This document shows, piece by piece, positions 1 to 8,611 of a DNA stretch of 64,000 bases. The stretch spans positions 1 to 64,000 of the forward strand of contig CACWPM010000015.1 of the NCBI GenBank assembly GCA_902762795.1. Reading direction: 5' to 3'. Positions within the stretch are counted from its first letter, which is position 1. Each line of letters opens with the position of its first letter. Position numbers and translations under genes: made by a program. Source of the DNA: Fibrobacter succinogenes. GTDB taxonomy: Bacteria > Fibrobacterota > Fibrobacteria > Fibrobacterales > Fibrobacteraceae. The notes under the pieces are model-generated. The model did not search any database. It saw only the letters and a list, made by a program, of their open reading frames with translations, and had not been told where the DNA came from.

Positions 1-601
1 ATGTCGGGACAAATTTTCCCATGGAATTCTTTATAAAATAATCCTTTACGCTGCCTGTATTGTAATTCTCGTTAAAACCTTCCTTGTTCATGAAATCAGT
101 GTATAGTTTTTTAGGATCCGTGATTTTGAATTTGATATCCGGAAACTGCACTAGCAACACGAATCCGCGGAGTTTACTCATTGTAAGATTGTAATTAGGT
201 GCCGAAATCCGCTTTATTTTGGGTCTGGCAAAAGCGGGTACGCCATATTCGAAAATGACATCGCCTTTAGGCGACGTTTCGTATAAACGTTCGTATATCG
301 CATCCGGGTCAAGCGCAGCCAAGAACTCTACGTCCGATTCGCTACGGTCCTGTGCGTCGCGGGCATAAATTCCCGACGATTCACCCTTTGCATCGGCGTA
401 GGCGTAATACCCGAGCGCATCTTTTTGCAAGATGTAGCCGTCCGCAGTTTCGAGTACATGGAAATTTTCGTCACCGACCTGACGCACCTCGATGGAACTT
501 CCGTCCGGCTGCTTTAAGAAAAAAGTTTCGTTGCTTGCAGGAACGGCCAAGCACGGCACAGCCAAAGCAAGCAACATCAACATTGTTTGAAAGATTTTCA
601 T
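1..601 (-). CDS. M6-family secreted metalloprotease, N-terminal part (runs off window edge)
   Basis: Reading leftward from an ATG at 599-601 (preceded by GGAGGAGG) the frame stays open to base 1, giving about 200 residues without a stop. It starts with a signal peptide (MKIFQTMLMLLALAVPCLA) and is nearly identical over the first 90 residues to the M6 protease encoded immediately upstream at 664-2940, for example VRQVGDENFHVLETADGYIL. Divergence rises after residue 95. Only the propeptide-like region is inside the window, so the HExxH catalytic motif cannot be checked. The start lies 62 nt after the stop of the upstream paralogue, consistent with a tandem duplication and possible co-transcription. 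Confidence 0.85.
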   Translation of the reverse strand, partial: MKIFQTMLMLLALAVPCLAVPASNETFFLKQPDGSSIEVRQVGDENFHVLETADGYILQKDALGYYAYADAKGESSGIYARDAQDRSESDVEFLAALDPDAIYERLYETSPKGDVIFEYGVPAFARPKIKRISAPNYNLTMSKLRGFVLLVQFPDIKFKITDPKKLYTDFMNKEGFNENYNTGSVKDYFIKNSMGKFVPT

Positions 602-663
602 CCCCTCCTCCTTCAAGCTCCTTGATGTAATATATTTTTTTAGAGGTAGATTGTTGGAGTTTG

Positions 664-2940
664 TTAATAGTGGATAGAACTAAAACTTTTCAAAGAGAGA
701 AGCCCCGTGAAAAGTTGTCTGCGGCCTTGTGTTACGGACAGGATGATGTTTGCGCCTTGCATCCGGTGCATATTTTCAATTTTCAGCTCGTGACCGTCCA
801 TCGTTGTTTCAAATAACAGCGTCCCGATAGGCGAAAATAGCCGTACATTTTTTTGCCCAAGCTGCGGCGCGTAAATAAAGATATAGCCGTTATGCATTTG
901 AACGTGAACGTTCGGCGACCGCGCTGGACGCATAGTGAAAACGGAATGTCCGCTGGAACTAGACGCAATAGTTTCCGAAGACGACGAAGTCGCAGAACTG
1001 GACGATGAGACTTTTGAACTCGATGAAACCGTAGACGACGAAGTCGCAGAACTGGACGACGAGACTCTCGAACTCGATGAAACCGTAGACGACGAAGTCG
1101 CAGAACTGGACGACGAGACTCTCGAACTCGATGAAACCGTAGACGACGAAGTCGCAGAACTAGACGATGAGACTCTCGAACTCGATGAAACCGTAGACGA
1201 CGAAGCCGCCGAACTGGACGAACTTGGTGCATTTGAACTTGAGAAAATTGCAGACGAGCTCGACATCGCCGAAGAGCTAGACTTTGCCGAAGAACTGGAT
1301 TTCACAGACGAAGACGATTTGACGGTCATATCCACATTGAAGGTGACATATTCCTTGTCCGAAGATTCCGTAATGTCAGAAAGTGCGATTTTCATGCTGT
1401 CACCAGTCCAAAAGACGAAATTGCTGAAATCGGTGACGTTGCCGGTTCCTGGGAACACATCTTCTGCTGTTGCTGTTGTTCCTTTTGCAGGAACCGCTTC
1501 GACAACATCGACATACATATGTGCCGCGTTGGCATTAACCGCATTGATATTCCAAATAGAATCTACATAATCGATATGCCATATCAGCATTCCTGAACCG
1601 GGCTGCCCTACATCCCAATTTTTTTTATTTCTGTATTCCAATAAATAAACTTCTTTTGGATTTTTCGGATTGGTAACGCTATACGCAACGTTATCTTCAA
1701 TTTTATCCAGTTTCACCTCGCCTTTGACATTGAGTTCTATCGGCGTTATCCATCCAAGCGACATTCTTTCGAACGCTGAATAGAACGGCGGTGCGCAACA
1801 CTGGACATACTCAGGATTGCGTGGACAGTTATACACTCCAGTGGACATGACGGACCATGTTGTAGGATTTTTTCGTGTCTTATTAGTCCCTTTCGTATCA
1901 TTCAAATCGGGTAAGCCCAGAACATGGCTGAATTCGTGGATGAACGTTCCTATTCCGTTCAATGTGCTTGTAGAATTATCATTTCTATATGCGTTAGGAC
2001 CGATTTCGTTGGCACAAGCAAAGTAGTTGATGTAAGAGCCGTCACTCATCATCACCCCTGATTTCGGACCTTTTTGTGAATTAAAATAATTGGCATGTGG
2101 CCAAATAGCGTCATCAACCCCCGTACCATTAGAACCAACACCAGCGTAAATCATAAAAACAAAATCCACCATTCCATCGCCATCGTTATCGTACTTTGAA
2201 AAGTCTACTTCACCTCTCTTGTCAAGTGAATCGAGAGCAATCTTTAAAATGGTCTTTGCTGCGGCATAATTTTTGTTACCAGACGTCGTACTTGCGTAAG
2301 TCGCCCGTGTCTGTGGAACCGTAATCGGCCCATATACATCGAAAGTCGGACGAAATACACCCATGGAGTTCTTTATAAAATAATCCCTTGCGCTACCCTG
2401 ATTATGGTATTCGTTGTACCCTTCTTTGTTCAGAAAATCGGTAAACTGGGCCTTCGGATCAGCGGCCTTGAATTTTATATCGGCGTATTGTACGAGAACA
2501 ACCAATCCATGAAATTCGCCATGAGTCGGTATGCTGTCAGGAACAGGCAGTCTCTGTATTACCGGCTTGATGAATCTCGGAAAACTGTAATCCTGGGATT
2601 CTTCAGATGGAGTATTCGTCAGAAGCTTTTGATATATCGCATCCGGATCGAGCGTTGACAGGAACTTTACGTCAAAATCGCTACGGTCCTGTGCATCGCG
2701 TGCATAGATTCCCGACGATTCGCCCTTTGCGTCGGCATAGGCATAATACCCGAGCGCATCTTTTTGCAAAATGTAGCCGTCCGCAGTTTCGAGCACATGG
2801 AAATTCTCGTCGCCTACCTGACGCACCTCGACGGAGGTCCCGTCCGGCTGCTTTAAGAAAAAAGTTTCGTTGCTTGCTGGATTAGCGAAACACTGCACTG
2901 CCAAAGCAAGCGACATCAACATTGTTCGAAAGATTTTCAC
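664..2940 (-). CDS. Secreted M6-family metalloprotease with Ser-rich linker and C-terminal sorting-type domain
   Basis: A 758-residue protein. The GTG at 2938-2940 is preferred as start because GGAGG lies 5 nt upstream and the next protein begins at the same position with ATG. Signal peptide residues 1-20; propeptide-like region; catalytic domain with HEFSHVLGLPD near residue 334, the HExxHxxGxxD zinc motif of M6 peptidases (immune inhibitor A type). Residues about 537-660 are a low-complexity Ser/Ala/Val linker typical of Fibrobacter extracellular enzymes, followed by an 85-residue beta-rich tail (VRLFSPIGTLLFETTMDGHE) resembling secretion/anchoring domains. Likely exported and proteolytic; the substrate is unknown. 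Confidence 0.88.
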   Translation of the reverse strand: MKIFRTMLMSLALAVQCFANPASNETFFLKQPDGTSVEVRQVGDENFHVLETADGYILQKDALGYYAYADAKGESSGIYARDAQDRSDFDVKFLSTLDPDAIYQKLLTNTPSEESQDYSFPRFIKPVIQRLPVPDSIPTHGEFHGLVVLVQYADIKFKAADPKAQFTDFLNKEGYNEYHNQGSARDYFIKNSMGVFRPTFDVYGPITVPQTRATYASTTSGNKNYAAAKTILKIALDSLDKRGEVDFSKYDNDGDGMVDFVFMIYAGVGSNGTGVDDAIWPHANYFNSQKGPKSGVMMSDGSYINYFACANEIGPNAYRNDNSTSTLNGIGTFIHEFSHVLGLPDLNDTKGTNKTRKNPTTWSVMSTGVYNCPRNPEYVQCCAPPFYSAFERMSLGWITPIELNVKGEVKLDKIEDNVAYSVTNPKNPKEVYLLEYRNKKNWDVGQPGSGMLIWHIDYVDSIWNINAVNANAAHMYVDVVEAVPAKGTTATAEDVFPGTGNVTDFSNFVFWTGDSMKIALSDITESSDKEYVTFNVDMTVKSSSSVKSSSSAKSSSSAMSSSSAIFSSSNAPSSSSSAASSSTVSSSSRVSSSSSATSSSTVSSSSRVSSSSSATSSSTVSSSSRVSSSSSATSSSTVSSSSKVSSSSSATSSSSETIASSSSGHSVFTMRPARSPNVHVQMHNGYIFIYAPQLGQKNVRLFSPIGTLLFETTMDGHELKIENMHRMQGANIILSVTQGRRQLFTGLLSLKSFSSIHY
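967..1215. repeat. In-frame 54-bp tandem repeat in the protease linker
   Basis: Units begin at 1021, 1075, 1129 and 1183, with a diverged unit near 967; period 54 bp, or 18 codons. On the coding (minus) strand each unit encodes a Ser-rich module of the type SSSTVSSSSRVSSSSSAT. Adjacent units are almost identical in DNA, so copy number probably changes by slippage or recombination, altering linker length without breaking the frame. The complementary strand is also open (acidic DDEVAELDDETLELDE repeats), a by-product of the repeat. Confidence 0.9.
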
Positions 2941-3014
2941 ACCCACCTCCCTCAGTATCCTTAGAACAATATAACTTTTTTAGGGAGATTTCGGTGGTTG
3001 GAGTTTGTTTCGCG

Positions 3015-3878
3015 TTAAATTCTCATCGAGATGTCGAGAGCCTTGACGCTGTGCGTGAGCGCACCGACAGAGATGAAGTCGAGGCCGAGCGTCGCGATTT
3101 CTTTCGCGCGTTCGAGCGTCATGTTGCCGGAACCTTCCACCAGGCACTTGTCACCGCTTTCCTTGATAATCTTCAAGGCTTCGGCCATCATCTCGTTGCT
3201 CATGTTGTCGAGCATGATGACATCCACGCCCTTGTTGAGGAGCGCGCGGAGTTGGTCGAAGTTTTCCACTTCCATTTCGACCATCAGGCCCTGCTTGTTG
3301 TTCTTCTTCACCACGGCAAGCGCTTCGAGCACACCACCGGCAGCTGCAATGTGGTTGTCCTTCACCAGCACCATATCGAAAAGACCCATGCGGTGGTTGG
3401 AACCGCCACCGACGCGAACGGCGTACTTCTGCAAAGTGCGGAATCCCGGAATCGTCTTGCGGGTGTCGAGCACCTTCGTCTTGCCGCCCTTCAAGGCTTC
3501 CTGGAACGTGTGAGCTACAGTTGCCACGCCGGAGAGCTGCTGGATAAAGTTCAGGAGAGTACGTTCGCCTGTCAAAAGTTCGTGCGTCGTGCCATCGAGT
3601 TCGGCAATCAGGTCGCCCTTCTTCACCACGTCGCCGTCTTTCTTGTGGAGCGTGACCTTGGCATTTGCCTTAAGTTCCAGGAACACGAGTTCGATAATCG
3701 GGAGGCCAGCGAGCACGCCATCTTCTTTGGCGATGAGGCGGGCATGCTGTTTCTGGTCTACAGGGATAGTCCATTCGCTCGTCACGTCACCCGTGCGAAC
3801 GTCTTCCGCCAAAGCGAGGCGAATCATGGTCAAAGCATCTTCGGTTGGGAATACTGGAGTAGAATTATCGCCGTACAT
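3015..3878 (-). CDS. nadC: Nicotinate-nucleotide pyrophosphorylase (carboxylating)
   Basis: 287 residues, the usual NadC length. It converts quinolinate and PRPP to nicotinate mononucleotide, CO2 and pyrophosphate in de novo NAD synthesis, in the cytoplasm. Visible family signatures are LAEDVRTGDVTSEWTIP near the N-terminus, LDTRKTIPGFRTLQKYAVR (the substrate-binding DTRKTxPGxR segment), VGGGSNHRMGLFDMVLVKDNH, and the C-terminal ISVGALTHSVKALDISM. The gene is downstream of the sugar transferase at 4042-5493 on the same strand but is separated from it by a repetitive spacer, so co-transcription is uncertain. No nadA or nadB is in the window. Confidence 0.97.
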   Translation of the reverse strand: MYGDNSTPVFPTEDALTMIRLALAEDVRTGDVTSEWTIPVDQKQHARLIAKEDGVLAGLPIIELVFLELKANAKVTLHKKDGDVVKKGDLIAELDGTTHELLTGERTLLNFIQQLSGVATVAHTFQEALKGGKTKVLDTRKTIPGFRTLQKYAVRVGGGSNHRMGLFDMVLVKDNHIAAAGGVLEALAVVKKNNKQGLMVEMEVENFDQLRALLNKGVDVIMLDNMSNEMMAEALKIIKESGDKCLVEGSGNMTLERAKEIATLGLDFISVGALTHSVKALDISMRI

Positions 3879-4041
3879 AGGTAGGTTTTAGGTTATAGGT
3901 TGTAGGTTTTAGGTTTTGGTCTTAGGTTCTAGGTTGTAGGGATTGGGGAATTCGCTTTAAAATTGTTTTGGTTTATAGATTAGGCGGCTTTGCCGCGATT
4001 ATAAATCCTAACCCCCTAATACCCGTTACCTAACACCTTTA
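3879..4041. repeat. Degenerate TAGGTT-type tract with opposed CCTAA tract and hairpin
   Basis: Directly upstream of nadC lies about 65 bp of imperfect TAGGTT/TTAGGT units (3884-3940). After an AT-rich stretch there is a small perfect hairpin GCGGCTTTGCCGC (about 3983-3995), then oppositely oriented CCTAA/ACCTAAC units (4007-4036). The two tracts could pair with each other around the hairpin. Similar tracts occur at 8293-8510, 14610-14645 and 21990-22018, always between genes. No coding capacity. Confidence 0.7.
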
Positions 4042-5493
4042 TTACTGTGCTCCCTTGCCGGTCAGCACAACGTAGACTGTCCGAACAAGAATTTGGAAAT
4101 CCAAAAGCAAGCTCATATTCTCGTAGTAATACATGTCGTACTGGAGCTTGATCTGCACGTCCTCGATACTCGTATCGTAGTGGTGGCAAACCTGAGCCCA
4201 ACCGGTCAAACCCGGTTTCATCTTGAGGCGGCTGATGTAGAACGGGATCTGTTCGCGAAGCTTGCCGATAAACACGGCGCGTTCCGGACGCGGCCCCACC
4301 ATGCTCATGTCACCCTTCAAAACACAGAGAATCTGCGGAAGTTCATCGATACGGGTCTTGCGCAAGAAATGCCCGACACGCGTAATGCGCGGATCTTTTT
4401 TCGTAGCCCACTGGGCGCCAAACTTTTCTGCATCGGTACGCATCGTGCGGAACTTGTAAACCGTGAAAGGCTTGCCATAAAGACCGATACGTTCCTGCGA
4501 ATAAAAAACCGGACCATGGTCATCGAGCTTGATTGCAATCGCGGCAAGCAAACATACCGGCAAAGAAACCAAACCAAGGAACAGGCCAAAAACGATATCG
4601 ATGATGCGCTTGACCCGCACCTGCCACAAGGGCATCGTAAAGGCAAAGAGTTCCTGCAGTTCAAAGCCATAAACGAGGTTTGCCTTGAAGCGACCGTTCA
4701 CGACGCTATAAAGTTCCGGAACAATGTAAATATGGAGCGGGAGTTCACAAATCCAGACAAGCACACGCATGATTTCTTGCGGAGAAGTGCTTTCATGCGC
4801 AATGATAATGCCACTAACCTTATACTTTTTTATCAGTTCCGGCAAGTCAGAATACTTTCCAAGAACAGGAACATTCGCAAATGTTTTCGGCAAGACCTGA
4901 TAACGCTCATCGACAAAGCCGATAACGCGCTGACCACGAGCAGGAGTCCTGGCAAGGTCTTCAGTAATCTTTCGGCCAGCTTCCGTAGCCCCGAGAACGA
5001 GAATGTTGTTAGCGCCATATCCCAAGCGCAAGAGCGCCCGCAAGAACACGTAGATGAGCATACGGAACAAGCCGACAAGTAAAATGGCTAGTCCACCGTA
5101 AATGAAAATCCACGGAAATCTGGAACCATAGAGATAGCCTTCATTCAGAGGTTGGTTCGTGAAAACCTTCCCCATGAATTCAGCCCCGAAAAGACAGACA
5201 ATCACCAAGACCACACCGATTACGACAGCCCGTAAGACCCGTAGAACCTGATGTGTCCTTGAAAGCAATAGCCACGAACGGTACAATCCGGCAAAAGTGA
5301 ACAGAGTAAGCCAGCCGACATTCAAGACAAGCCCGTACTGCCAATAGCTTTCGAACGTCTTGGTCGGGTCATACTTGTCCACAATCCAGCCACTATGGAA
5401 CTGCACCCAAAAGGCCAAGGCGAAACAAATCGACAAGGCTGCAAAATCCGAGAGCATTAAAAGAATTCGTTCCAAAGTAGCTGCGCGAATCAT
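4042..5493 (-). CDS. Polyprenyl-phosphate sugar-1-phosphate transferase (WbaP/EpsE type)
   Basis: 483 residues. The N-terminal half has four to five hydrophobic segments (residues about 10-130) and a CoA-binding-like domain (NNILVLGATEAGRKI, about 163-280). The C-terminal half is the bacterial sugar transferase domain, with a membrane-inserting segment after KRIIDIVFG and the catalytic motifs GPVFYSQERIGLYGKPF, YKFRTMR, DELPQILCVLKGDMSMVGPRP and PGLTGWAQV. This family moves a sugar-1-phosphate onto undecaprenyl phosphate to start exopolysaccharide, capsule or O-antigen units. It starts 13 nt after hom with AAGGG as ribosome site, so is probably translated from a hom transcript. The sugar substrate cannot be read from sequence. 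Confidence 0.92.
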   Translation of the reverse strand: MIRAATLERILLMLSDFAALSICFALAFWVQFHSGWIVDKYDPTKTFESYWQYGLVLNVGWLTLFTFAGLYRSWLLLSRTHQVLRVLRAVVIGVVLVIVCLFGAEFMGKVFTNQPLNEGYLYGSRFPWIFIYGGLAILLVGLFRMLIYVFLRALLRLGYGANNILVLGATEAGRKITEDLARTPARGQRVIGFVDERYQVLPKTFANVPVLGKYSDLPELIKKYKVSGIIIAHESTSPQEIMRVLVWICELPLHIYIVPELYSVVNGRFKANLVYGFELQELFAFTMPLWQVRVKRIIDIVFGLFLGLVSLPVCLLAAIAIKLDDHGPVFYSQERIGLYGKPFTVYKFRTMRTDAEKFGAQWATKKDPRITRVGHFLRKTRIDELPQILCVLKGDMSMVGPRPERAVFIGKLREQIPFYISRLKMKPGLTGWAQVCHHYDTSIEDVQIKLQYDMYYYENMSLLLDFQILVRTVYVVLTGKGAQ

Positions 5494-5506
5494 ATACGAC
5501 CCTTAA

Positions 5507-6796
5507 CTATGCGAGGAAGCGGATGACCTGGCTCTTCTCGACGATTTCGGAAAGGGCGTCAATGGCGTCTACAGCCTTGCTTGCGCGGCTGTCCTCAGTC
5601 TTTTCGGTGATGACCACAACGGAAACCTTGCCCGGATCGTTCACATCCTTCTGGATGATGGTTTCGATAGAGATGTTGTTATCTGCAAGGATCTTCGTAA
5701 TCTTGGCGAGCACACCGCAGGCGTCACGGGACGTGAAGCGCAGGTAGTAGCGGGCGCTCGTTTCGGAAATAGGAACAAGCGTTGCAGAGTTTTCGACATT
5801 AAACCAGCCCATCGGAAGCGCCTTGCGACTGCCCTGATCGGTAGAACGAGCGAGGGACACGAGGTCGGCCACGACTGCAGATGCCGTCGGGAGGCGTCCA
5901 GCACCGGCACCAGTCTGGACCGTTTCGCCGAGGTTGTCGCACTTGAGGTACACAGCGTTGATGACGCCGTTCACGTTAGAAAGCAAGTTCGAGTTCGGGA
6001 CAAAGCACGGATGGACTCGGGCGTCCACGCGGTCACCATCGCGGTGATAAATACCGAGGAGCTTCACGCAGCAGCCAAGTTCCTTCGCAAATGCGATATC
6101 CTGGGCCGTAATCTTGGAAATACCGGTAACGTGGATTTTTTCGAAGTCCACGCGTTTGCCGCTGCAGAGGCTAGCAAGCAAAGCAGTCTTGTGGGCAGAG
6201 TCGATACCTTCGATATCGAAAGTCGGGTCAGCTTCAGCAAAGCCGAGCTTCTGCGCATCCTTCAAGACGACATCGAAGTCGAGACCTTCTTCGGCCATAC
6301 GGCTCAAGATGTAGTTGCAAGTACCGTTAATAATGCAGCTCAAGCTTTCGACCGTAGAGCCAAGCAAGCCTTCCTGGAGACTACGGATAATAGGAATACC
6401 ACCGCCAACAGCAGCTTCGAACAGCACATGCAGGCCCTTTTCGGCAGCAAGCGGGAAAATTTCGTGACCGTACTTGGCGAGGAGAGCCTTGTTCGCGGTC
6501 ACCACATGCTTGCCCGAATTGAGGGCTGCCAAAATCCACTTGCGCGGCATGTTGTAACCACCGGCGAGTTCCACGAGCACGTCGATATCATCACCGGCAA
6601 TCATTTCGTCAGCATTCGTCGAGACCTTGTAGCCCTTGGCCTTGTACGGGGCCACTTCTTCTTCGGACTTGGCGCAAATGCAGGAAAGTTCCAGTTCGAC
6701 GCCCAATTTTTCCTTATATTCAGCAATTTTCTGTTCAAGAATCTGAATGACACCACCACCAACGGTACCCGTGCCAATTAAACCTATACGCAACAT
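5507..6796 (-). CDS. hom: Homoserine dehydrogenase with ACT domain
   Basis: 429 residues. It reduces aspartate semialdehyde to homoserine with NAD(P)H, feeding threonine and methionine synthesis. The N-terminal nucleotide fold starts IGLIGTGTVGGGVIQIL; the central part carries AGGYNMPRKWILAALNSGKHVVTANK, and the catalytic region contains GFAEADPTFDIEGIDSAHK. The C-terminal ACT domain (about residues 348-425, YYLRFTSRDACGVLAKITKI) suggests allosteric control, usually by threonine. The start ATG is preceded by GGAG, with a TATATT box about 35 nt upstream, i.e. a conventional leader, unlike several neighbours. Confidence 0.97.
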   Translation of the reverse strand: MLRIGLIGTGTVGGGVIQILEQKIAEYKEKLGVELELSCICAKSEEEVAPYKAKGYKVSTNADEMIAGDDIDVLVELAGGYNMPRKWILAALNSGKHVVTANKALLAKYGHEIFPLAAEKGLHVLFEAAVGGGIPIIRSLQEGLLGSTVESLSCIINGTCNYILSRMAEEGLDFDVVLKDAQKLGFAEADPTFDIEGIDSAHKTALLASLCSGKRVDFEKIHVTGISKITAQDIAFAKELGCCVKLLGIYHRDGDRVDARVHPCFVPNSNLLSNVNGVINAVYLKCDNLGETVQTGAGAGRLPTASAVVADLVSLARSTDQGSRKALPMGWFNVENSATLVPISETSARYYLRFTSRDACGVLAKITKILADNNISIETIIQKDVNDPGKVSVVVITEKTEDSRASKAVDAIDALSEIVEKSQVIRFLA

Positions 6797-7119
6797 ATAG
6801 CGTCTCCATTTTAAATTTTACGATGCAAATATAGCAAAGTGTGCAAGGCAAGCGATGTGCGAAAACCCGTTTTCGCATTTTCGAGCCGTAGCCACACGCC
6901 GGGCATAAAAAATAAAACTTAAAGTAAGTTTATAATTATATGGGGGGAAAGCCTTTCCCTAGTTCGCATTTCATTGCTCACTACCCCTTCTACCATGCAG
7001 AGCCTAAAATTTTCCTTTGGGGCATACGAGCCGGACAAGTCAAGCCTCGAAGAGGAACTGACGCCGCCATCCAAGCTCTAAACTATAAATTCAGCCAACT
7101 ATTTGCTATATTATTACAT
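6797..7119. promoter_or_regulatory. Divergent intergenic region between hom and the sugar transferase, with extended -10 box
   Basis: This 323-bp spacer carries two outward promoters. For hom (minus) TATATT reads leftward near 6828-6833. For the plus-strand gene an extended -10, TGCTATATT at 7104-7112, sits 7 nt before the ATG at 7120. There is no Shine-Dalgarno sequence between them, so the message would begin at or next to the start codon. The frame is open upstream to 6940, but that stretch reads like non-coding DNA and lacks a ribosome site. A short hairpin GGGAAAGCCTTTCCC lies near 6945-6960. Confidence 0.55.
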
Positions 7120-8292
7120 ATGGAACAGGAAGCTATAAACCCAGCTATTGGTTCAATCCTTAACGAGCAAAAGTTAAAGAACATCGTTTACCCTGCTAGA
7201 CTTTTCAAAGCAAGGCTGAACGAGGAATTTTTGCGCGCGAACCGCACTCGCAAGCCGTTCCTTTTCATCAAGATTTATTCGCACCAGTTCGATGTGCTCG
7301 GCTGGGGCCGTCCGTCCAAAATTGTCGAAAACACTTGGAAAATCAGCGTCCTCACGATGTTTTCGCACCTACGCTTCATCGATGTCCTCGGTTACTTGAG
7401 CGACAACAGCGGTATCGGCATCATTCTTTTGAACTCGGACTTGAATACGCTCGAAAGCATCCGTAAGGAAATCCTCCACAAGCTCAACGACGCAGGGCTT
7501 ATCCAGGCGCTTCGCCACAAGCCCAAAGCCCCAATTTTCCAGGCATACCTTTACACCGGCTACCAGGAAAAGGACAACCTCGAAATGGACGGCAAGCTTA
7601 AAGAATTCAACAGCACGAACGGAAGCTTCTTCACCCTCAACCGACTCAATCTTTCGGACATCTGGGTACACCCGCACAAAATTCGTTTTAGGCATATCAT
7701 CAAGCGCGCCTTCGACATTACTTTCACTTTGGCGGCCCTGGTTACACTATCGCCCCTCCTTTTGTTCTGCGCTCTCGCCGTAAAGATCAGCGATCCGAAA
7801 GGACCCGTAATTTTCAAGCAAACGCGCGTCGGCAAAAACGGAACTCTGTTTACAATGTACAAGTTCCGCAGCATGTACGTCGATGCCGAAGAACGCAAAA
7901 AGGAACTGCTTTCGCAAAACGAGACCGGAGGAAAGACCTTCAAAATGAAGAACGACCCGCGCATTTACCCGTTCGGGCACATTCTCCGCAAGTTCAGTCT
8001 CGATGAACTGCCTCAACTCATCAACATTCTCAAAGGCGAAATGTCCATTGTCGGCCCACGCCCGCCAATTCCCTCCGAAGTCGCCGAATACGAGCCTTGG
8101 CACCGCATGAGGCTTTCCGTGACGCCAGGCCTCACATGCATTTGGCAGGTCAGCGGTCGCAGCAATATTCCATTTGAAGGTCAAATGCGCCTCGACAACG
8201 ACTACATCCGCCGCGACGGAAAAATCGGAGATGACGTAAAGCTCATCCTCAAGACTTTCAAAGTCGTGTTCAAAGGCGATGGAGCGTATTAA
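7120..8292 (+). CDS. Sugar transferase with GGDEF-like N-terminal domain
   Basis: About 390 residues from the ATG at 7120. The C-terminal 200 residues are a bacterial sugar transferase domain: KRAFDITFTLAALVTLSPLL (membrane segment), GPVIFKQTRVGKNGTLFTMY, KFRSMYVDAEE, LRKFSLDELPQLINILKGEM and SIVGPRPPIPSEV. The N-terminal 180 residues lack transmembrane helices and show FLFIKIYSHQFDVL and YLSDNSGIGIILLNS, which resembles a degenerate GGDEF-type cyclase fold without the GGDEF residues (inference). It likely transfers a phospho-sugar to a polyprenyl carrier, as does the 4042-5493 protein, but with a soluble sensory or regulatory domain in place of the N-terminal membrane domain. Confidence 0.85.
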   Translation: MEQEAINPAIGSILNEQKLKNIVYPARLFKARLNEEFLRANRTRKPFLFIKIYSHQFDVLGWGRPSKIVENTWKISVLTMFSHLRFIDVLGYLSDNSGIGIILLNSDLNTLESIRKEILHKLNDAGLIQALRHKPKAPIFQAYLYTGYQEKDNLEMDGKLKEFNSTNGSFFTLNRLNLSDIWVHPHKIRFRHIIKRAFDITFTLAALVTLSPLLLFCALAVKISDPKGPVIFKQTRVGKNGTLFTMYKFRSMYVDAEERKKELLSQNETGGKTFKMKNDPRIYPFGHILRKFSLDELPQLINILKGEMSIVGPRPPIPSEVAEYEPWHRMRLSVTPGLTCIWQVSGRSNIPFEGQMRLDNDYIRRDGKIGDDVKLILKTFKVVFKGDGAY

Positions 8293-8611
8293 TAGATTCT
8301 AGTTTGTATGCTATAGGTATTGAGTTAGTTACCTAATGCTGTCATCCTTGAAGCCTGTCATCCTGGAGACATGACGTGCCGACAGGACCCAGTACTTTCT
8401 TGTGACTAGTGGTTGGTGGTTAGGGATGTAATAGAAACATACAAATTACACATCCTGCATACCAACCACTGCATACTAACCACTGTTTACTACCCCCTTT
8501 TCCTAGTAACCAGCAGCACATAACGACAGCTAAACCTTGTATTTCACACCCGTATTTTATATCTTTACATCTCAGCGGATGGAATTAAGGTGTGTGAATT
8601 AAGGAGATGTT
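8293..8611. promoter_or_regulatory. Intergenic repeats and promoter upstream of the GH30 gene
   Basis: The spacer holds a REP-like pair of short GTCATCC hairpin sequences (about 8340-8392) and an inverted pair of GGTTGGTGGTTAG-like and CTAACCACT-like tracts (8410-8425 and 8458-8485). A promoter with TTGTAT at 8537-8542, a 17-nt spacer and TATCTT at 8560-8565 serves the gene at 8612, which has a strong AAGGAG ribosome site at 8602-8607. No open reading frame of note. Confidence 0.6.

Noticed and set aside
967-1215. CRISPR-like array
   Set aside because: Units are contiguous, lack spacers and are in frame within a protein linker.
935-1570. Acidic repeat protein on the plus strand (DDEVAELDDETLELDE repeats)
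   Set aside because: It is the complement of the Ser-rich linker of the M6 protease; the 54-bp repeat keeps both strands open.
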